64,000 nt of DNA from Kordiimonas gwangyangensis DSM 19435 = JCM 12864 (GTDB lineage: Bacteria; Pseudomonadota; Alphaproteobacteria; Sphingomonadales; Kordiimonadaceae), in NCBI RefSeq assembly GCF_000375545.1, contig NZ_AQXF01000004.1, forward strand, positions 297,148 through 361,147. Reading direction: 5' to 3'. How positions within the stretch are numbered: the first letter of the stretch is position 1; every line of letters starts with the position of its first letter. A program made the translations under genes and the position numbers. Positions 61,245-64,000 of the stretch are shown here, in pieces. The notes beneath the pieces were generated by a model. That model saw only the letters and a program-made list of their open reading frames with translations, ran no database searches and was not told the origin of the DNA.

Positions 61245-61958
61245 TCAGTAAAGCTGCGCGATATTGCTGCCGAGGGCGGGGTGCCGGAGCGCTTGGCTGA
61301 CCGGCATCAAGGTCAGTTGCCCGCCCAGTACCGCGCCAGTGTCAATAAACAGCGCGGTGCCCAGTCGGGTCGCAGATTTAAGTGGCGTGTGGCCATGCAC
61401 GGTGAGGGCGGCGGACCTGTCCGCCTTTTCCTTGTGTTTGAGAAGCACGGTGCGGCCCCATAACATCTGGTGCTGCATCCAGGGCACTTCCGTGAGGTCC
61501 GCCACGTCAGCCCAGTCGTCTCCCGGCCATTCGGCGTGGCAGATGCCGATGCTGCCGCCTGTACGTAGTTCAAGCGTGATGGCGACAGGCAGCGCGGCCG
61601 CGATCTCAAGGCAGGTGGCCTGCTCACCCTCGCTCAGTTCATAAAACCACTCACCGCCGTTTTGCAGCCACATCGCCCGGGTGCGTGGGTTCTCCGCTTC
61701 CAGCATCATGATCTCATGGTTGCCGAGGGTGGAGAAAAACCAGCTTTCGCGCGCCAGCAACAGCGCGTCGTGTGAACGGGGCCCGCGGTCGATCAGGTCA
61801 CCGACACAGATGATGCGGTCACGCGCCTTATCAAAATGCGCGAGGGCCATGGCGTTTTCGAGCATGTCGACACAGCCGTGCAGGTCACCCAGCAAAAAGT
61901 CCCGCCCCTCAAAGTTGGGAGGCAGGACCATGTGCTGTCTATAGTCGGTGTTGTTCAA
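61245..61958 (-). CDS. PP2A-like metallophosphoesterase
   Basis: This 237-aa phosphatase has the calcineurin-fold metal motifs GDLHGC, GDLIDRGPRS and GNHEIMML, and a late HGHTPL. It resembles bacterial PrpA/PrpB-type serine/threonine phosphatases or ApaH-like enzymes. The substrate is not clear. It is convergent with osmC, 5 bp apart. Confidence 0.88.
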   Translation of the reverse strand: MNNTDYRQHMVLPPNFEGRDFLLGDLHGCVDMLENAMALAHFDKARDRIICVGDLIDRGPRSHDALLLARESWFFSTLGNHEIMMLEAENPRTRAMWLQNGGEWFYELSEGEQATCLEIAAALPVAITLELRTGGSIGICHAEWPGDDWADVADLTEVPWMQHQMLWGRTVLLKHKEKADRSAALTVHGHTPLKSATRLGTALFIDTGAVLGGQLTLMPVSQALRHPALGSNIAQLY

Positions 61959-61986
61959 GCCAAACTCCTCAGAGGGGAGACAGCCC

Positions 61987-63777
61987 TTACATCACCATGA
62001 TCGGGGCTGTTTGTACCTGCAGCCATTCACGTGTGGCATCATCCACATGCGGGCTGACAAGCTCAAATACCTTGGCATGATAGTCGTTCAGCCACTTGAG
62101 TTCCACATCATCCAGCAGCGAGGGCTCAATCAGGTTGCGGTCGATCGGTGCCCAGGTGAGGTTTTCAAACTCGAAAATCTCGCGTTCGGTCGGCTCATCC
62201 ACCTTTTTCACGAGGATCAGGTTTTCAATGCGGATGCCGTATTCGCCTTCCTTGTAGTAGCCCGGCTCGTTCGAGAGGATCATGCCCGGCTCGAGCCAGA
62301 TATCGCTTGAATATTTGGCGATACGCTGTGGCCCTTCATGCACGGCGAGGAAGGAGCCCACACCGTGGCCGGTGCCGTGGTCATAGTCACAGCCAATGGC
62401 CCACAACGGACGGCGCGCCATGGCATCAAGCGCCATGCCCGGGGTGCCCTCAGGGAAACGCACGGTCGAGAGCGCGATATGGCCTTTGAGTACGCGGGTG
62501 AAACGGTCTTTCATCTCCGCCGTTGGCGTACCCACAATCACCGTGCGGGTGATGTCGGTCGTGCCGTCCAGATACTGCCCGCCGCTGTCGACCAGATAAA
62601 TCTCATCCATTTTGAGCGGGCGGTTGGTTTTCTTGCTCACACGGTAGTGCGGGAGGGCCGCGTTTGGCCCCGCGCCTGAGATGGTGTCGAAGCTTTTGTC
62701 CTTCAGGCCGCCATGGCTTTCGCGGCATTCCCACAGCTTGGCAACCGCAGTCAGTTCATCCACCGTACCTTTCGGGGCCTCATTGGAAAGCCAGTGCAGG
62801 AACTCGGACACCGCCGCGCCGTCGCGGATGTGGCAGTCGCGCGCGCCCTGCTGCTCAGTCGAATTCTTGATCGCCTTTGGCAGGATGCAGGGGTCCGCGC
62901 CTTCAACCAGCTTGGCGCCAGCGTCACGCAGCGTTTTGAAAACCTTGGCGTTGTTGGTTGCGGGGTCCACCAGCACGGCTTTGCCCTCCGCACCGAACTT
63001 GGCGAGCGTTTCATAGAAAGCTTCACGCGGTTCCACCTGCACGCTGTTGCCAAGGTGTTGTTTGAGTTCAGACGTTACCTTTGCTTCATTGATGAAAAGC
63101 GTGGCACTTTCGTCTGCATTCAAAATGGCGAAGGCGTGAGTGACCGGCGTGTTCATCACATCCTTGCCGCGGATATTGAAGGCCCAAGCCACGCTATCGA
63201 GCATGGTCACCACAGCGGCATCTGCGCCTTCTTCCCGAAGCGTCTCGGCCACTTTTGCGCGTTTGTCGCGCGCGTCAACACCGGCGTATTTGCTGTCATG
63301 CGGTACGGCAGGTGCAAGGGGTGCCTCCGGCTGGTCGGCCCACACAGCGTCAACGGGGTTGCTGTCCACCGCCACGAGCTCAACGCCCTTGCGTGCGCAG
63401 GCCTTCAGCGCGTCCTTTTCCCAGCCCACGGTCGCAAGCTCAGGGTCGTAGCCAAGGCGTGCGCCTTTCGGCAGGTTATCGGTCGTCCACTTCAGCAACG
63501 GGTATTTATTGAATAAGTGATGTTCAAAAAGCGCGGGGTCCAGCTCGGCCGCGGCTTGAATGGTGTAGCGGCCATCGATGAACACGGCGGCTTTGTCCTG
63601 AAGTACCACACCGTTACCGGCAGAGCCGGTGAAGCCGGTCATGAAGGCGAGGCGGCCAGCGTATGCGCCGACATATTCGCTCATATGCTCGTCCGTGAGC
63701 GGTACCACAAAGCCGTCCAGATTACGGGATTTCAGCTCGGCACGCAGGGCGGTCAGGCGGTCCTTATAGTCACTCAC
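61987..63777 (-). CDS. Aminopeptidase P family protein (Xaa-Pro aminopeptidase)
   Basis: This 596-aa M24B metallopeptidase has two creatinase-N domains and a C-terminal pita-bread domain. The metal ligands are seen in DSGGQYLDGTTDITRT (two Asp), HGTGHGVGSFLAVHEGP (His) and SNEPGYYKEGEYGIRIEN (two Glu). It cleaves N-terminal residues before proline. The three-domain form of about 600 aa is typical. GTG at 63777, with GGAGA 7 bp upstream, is preferred over GTG 63801. Confidence 0.92.
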   Translation of the reverse strand: MSDYKDRLTALRAELKSRNLDGFVVPLTDEHMSEYVGAYAGRLAFMTGFTGSAGNGVVLQDKAAVFIDGRYTIQAAAELDPALFEHHLFNKYPLLKWTTDNLPKGARLGYDPELATVGWEKDALKACARKGVELVAVDSNPVDAVWADQPEAPLAPAVPHDSKYAGVDARDKRAKVAETLREEGADAAVVTMLDSVAWAFNIRGKDVMNTPVTHAFAILNADESATLFINEAKVTSELKQHLGNSVQVEPREAFYETLAKFGAEGKAVLVDPATNNAKVFKTLRDAGAKLVEGADPCILPKAIKNSTEQQGARDCHIRDGAAVSEFLHWLSNEAPKGTVDELTAVAKLWECRESHGGLKDKSFDTISGAGPNAALPHYRVSKKTNRPLKMDEIYLVDSGGQYLDGTTDITRTVIVGTPTAEMKDRFTRVLKGHIALSTVRFPEGTPGMALDAMARRPLWAIGCDYDHGTGHGVGSFLAVHEGPQRIAKYSSDIWLEPGMILSNEPGYYKEGEYGIRIENLILVKKVDEPTEREIFEFENLTWAPIDRNLIEPSLLDDVELKWLNDYHAKVFELVSPHVDDATREWLQVQTAPIMVM

Positions 63778-63958
63778 GGTCTTGTCTCCTTCGGTCTTCA
63801 CTCACACATACTCAACTATCTTGGCGTCTACATGGCAGGCGGCACCGTCTTTGACAAGGGGCAGCTTTGATGCACTGCGGCAAGAAATCTTCGCCCTTTA
63901 CAGCCCCAACCCATAGCCCTAGAGCTTGATAACAAAATAAGAGGACGGACCCCATTTT

Positions 63959-64000
63959 ATGCTGAAAACACCCGCAAGCCCAAAAGCCCCTATCGCCGCA
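63959..64000 (+). CDS. Start of a gene running off the window (partial)
   Basis: An ATG at 63959 opens a frame (MLKTPASPKAPIAA) continuing past the window end. AGAGGA lies about 14-19 bp upstream, which is a loose fit. Only 14 codons are visible, so no function can be given. It is divergent from aminopeptidase P; the 181-bp gap shows no clear motif. Confidence 0.4.
   Translation, partial: MLKTPASPKAPIAA

Noticed and set aside
1..64000. CRISPR array, insertion sequence, prophage or toxin-antitoxin locus
   Set aside because: No regularly spaced repeats with unique spacers, no transposase or integrase frame, and no recognisable toxin-antitoxin pair were found on either strand.

Overview
The window is 64 kb of chromosome from a moderately GC-rich Gram-negative bacterium, most likely a free-living, probably aquatic alphaproteobacterium. 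Support for this comes from the rpmH-rnpA-yidD-yidC-engB block, the two PAS_5-type proteins, several FCD/GntR, LysR and ECF regulators, and a TonB-dependent siderophore receptor. An order such as Kordiimonadales is possible but cannot be shown from the sequence. There is no insertion sequence, integrase, prophage or CRISPR array. One tRNA (Arg, anticodon ACG) is present.

Layout. 0-1.7 kb: the N-terminus of a membrane sensor and a BaiN/HI0933-type flavoprotein. 1.7-15 kb: two divergent operons. Leftward are cbpA-cbpM and a P2A-type cation ATPase. Rightward are a Na/Pi symporter, an AMP-phosphorylase-like enzyme, a PRPP-synthase-like enzyme, a beta-CASP RNase, an acetate-kinase-like protein and a phosphoketolase-like protein. 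The 163 bp between them holds one FNR/FixK-type box placed symmetrically for both promoters. My reading is that this is a low-oxygen or starvation module that converts RNA and nucleotides into pentose phosphate and then acetyl phosphate and ATP. This is the most interesting region of the window. 15-22.5 kb: a degenerate M28 peptidase with a TAT signal, a GntR regulator, two serine hydrolases, and a LysR regulator divergent from SDR, tautomerase and DoxX genes.

22.5-31.4 kb: a TonB siderophore receptor with a Fur-like box, opgGH for periplasmic glucans, an ECF41 sigma factor with its AhpD-like partner, PaiB, and a small arginine-rich protein gene driven by a textbook sigma-54 promoter. 31.4-42.7 kb: PilZ, PlsC, cysE-cysK, an AI-2E-family permease, an SDR, a ZIP-like transporter with a Zur-like box, a serine hydrolase divergent from a ToxR-like regulator, FemAB-like, tandem FKBP and DUF3253 genes. 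42.7-48.7 kb: Hpt, ECF42 with its DGPF partner, and the engB-yidC-yidD-rnpA-rpmH block. 48.9-57.8 kb: an orphan histidine kinase, a P1 peptidase, tRNA-Arg, guanine deaminase, PAS proteins, and a glycosyltransferase next to a flippase-like protein. 57.9-64 kb: bfd and bfr with Fur-like boxes, trhO, a GST, an 11-bp tandem repeat, OsmC, a PP2A-like phosphatase, aminopeptidase P and the start of one more gene.

Starts were re-chosen in many cases from Shine-Dalgarno spacing and family N-termini. Motif and box matches were made by eye against remembered consensuses; no searches were run.
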